DNA of 5,385 nt. It comes from CAZOIA01 sp964579675 (GTDB lineage: Bacteria; Planctomycetota; Phycisphaerae; UBA1845; PWPN01). The DNA is taken from positions 1 through 5,385 of the forward strand of contig CAZOIA010000293.1 of assembly GCA_964579675.1 (NCBI GenBank), read 5' to 3'. The translations under genes were made by a program, and so were the position numbers. The notes under the pieces were generated by a model. It did not search any database. It was not told the DNA's origin and was given only the letters and a program-made list of their open reading frames with translations. Below are positions 4,898 through 5,385 of this stretch, one piece after another; the first letter of the stretch is position 1, and every line of letters starts with the position of its first letter.

Positions 4898-5385
4898 ATG
4901 AAACGCAGACTGGCAATTGGGACAATGTTGGTCGTGACGGCTATTGGGACGATGGGGCAGCAGTGTGTCCCATCTATCCCGCCCACCCTCTCTAATCCGT
5001 GTAGCTGGAACGCACCGCCGCAGGCTTACGCGGGGCCGGACCAGGAGGGGGAGGTCGGAACCCGTGTCTACCTGGACGCCCTGGGCAGCACCGATCCGGA
5101 GGGGGAGTCGCTGTCATTTACTTGGGTGCAGGTACGGGGTGAAGCCGTGCCTCTGGATGGAGCGTATACGGCGACACCGTCGTTCCTGCCCGCCATGGAT
5201 GGCGTTTATGAGTTCACGGTCACGGCCTCGGACTCTTGCGGGGCGTCGGACGACGATACGGTACGCGTATCAATAGCCCCACCGTTTCAACAGTCATATC
5301 CGGTCGCCCAGGCGAGTGCGAATCCATGGGCTGTCGAGGAGGGCAAGTCCGCCACCCTGGACGGGAGCTGGTCCTATGACCCGGA
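4898..5385 (+). CDS. Exported PKD-repeat protein, partial (3' end off window)
   Basis: The frame is open from the ATG to the right edge, giving 162 residues with no stop. The N-terminus, MKRRLAIGTMLVVTAIGTMG, is a typical signal sequence: a Lys/Arg start, then a hydrophobic core. Cleavage near G20 is plausible. C23 follows GQQ, which is a poor lipobox, so lipoprotein attachment is unlikely but not excluded. Residues 40-126 form one PKD-like beta-sandwich, with YAGPDQEGEVG, YLDALGSTDPEGESLSFTW, YEFTVTASDSCGASDD and TVRVSI. A second repeat begins near 135 with PVAQASANP and GKSATLDGSWSYDP, aligning with the first. Such repeats usually mediate adhesion or spacing in cell-surface or secreted proteins; any catalytic or anchoring domain would lie beyond the edge. 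It shows no functional link to the rhamnose genes. Confidence 0.85.
   Translation, partial: MKRRLAIGTMLVVTAIGTMGQQCVPSIPPTLSNPCSWNAPPQAYAGPDQEGEVGTRVYLDALGSTDPEGESLSFTWVQVRGEAVPLDGAYTATPSFLPAMDGVYEFTVTASDSCGASDDDTVRVSIAPPFQQSYPVAQASANPWAVEEGKSATLDGSWSYDP

Overview
The window reads as a piece of a GC-rich bacterial chromosome with a small L-rhamnose utilisation locus at its centre. The best guess for the organism is a planctomycete (Phycisphaerae-like) or a related carbohydrate-degrading bacterium. This rests on the pairing of a Pseudomonas stutzeri-type L-rhamnose isomerase with an apparently cytoplasmic GH78 enzyme, next to an exported protein built of PKD-like repeats. It is an inference from gene content; no marker gene is present.

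Layout. (1) 1-457 holds no conventional gene. It does contain a 36-residue, leucine-rich ORF on the minus strand (212-322) with a strong Shine-Dalgarno site. On the opposite strand two adjacent hairpins (321-352 and 357-398) end in a run of five T, forming a plus-strand intrinsic terminator. (2) 458-1699, minus strand: L-rhamnose isomerase. (3) 1700-2097: a divergent control region with a TTGACA promoter facing each way, a perfect 10-bp inverted repeat flanking the isomerase core promoter, and an array of 10-bp repeats built on GCTTGC. (4) 2098-4563, plus strand: GH78 alpha-L-rhamnosidase, complete, with no signal peptide. (5) 4564-4897: intergenic, with two candidate promoters, a 12-bp palindrome and small hairpins. 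(6) 4898 to the right edge: the start of an exported PKD-repeat protein, cut by the window.

The two central genes make biochemical sense together. The rhamnosidase would free L-rhamnose from imported rhamnosides, and the isomerase would convert it to L-rhamnulose. The kinase, aldolase, transporter and regulator that the pathway would need are not in the window. The shared GCTTGC-rich region is the natural place for a common regulator to bind.

The least ordinary part is 1-457. The small ORF is very rich in Leu, Val and Ile and could be a branched-chain amino acid attenuation leader for a gene beyond the left edge. Alternatively, with its single hydrophobic helix and an opposing structured, terminated RNA, it could be a type I toxin-antitoxin-like pair. 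The sequence alone does not decide between these or exclude that the ORF is fortuitous.
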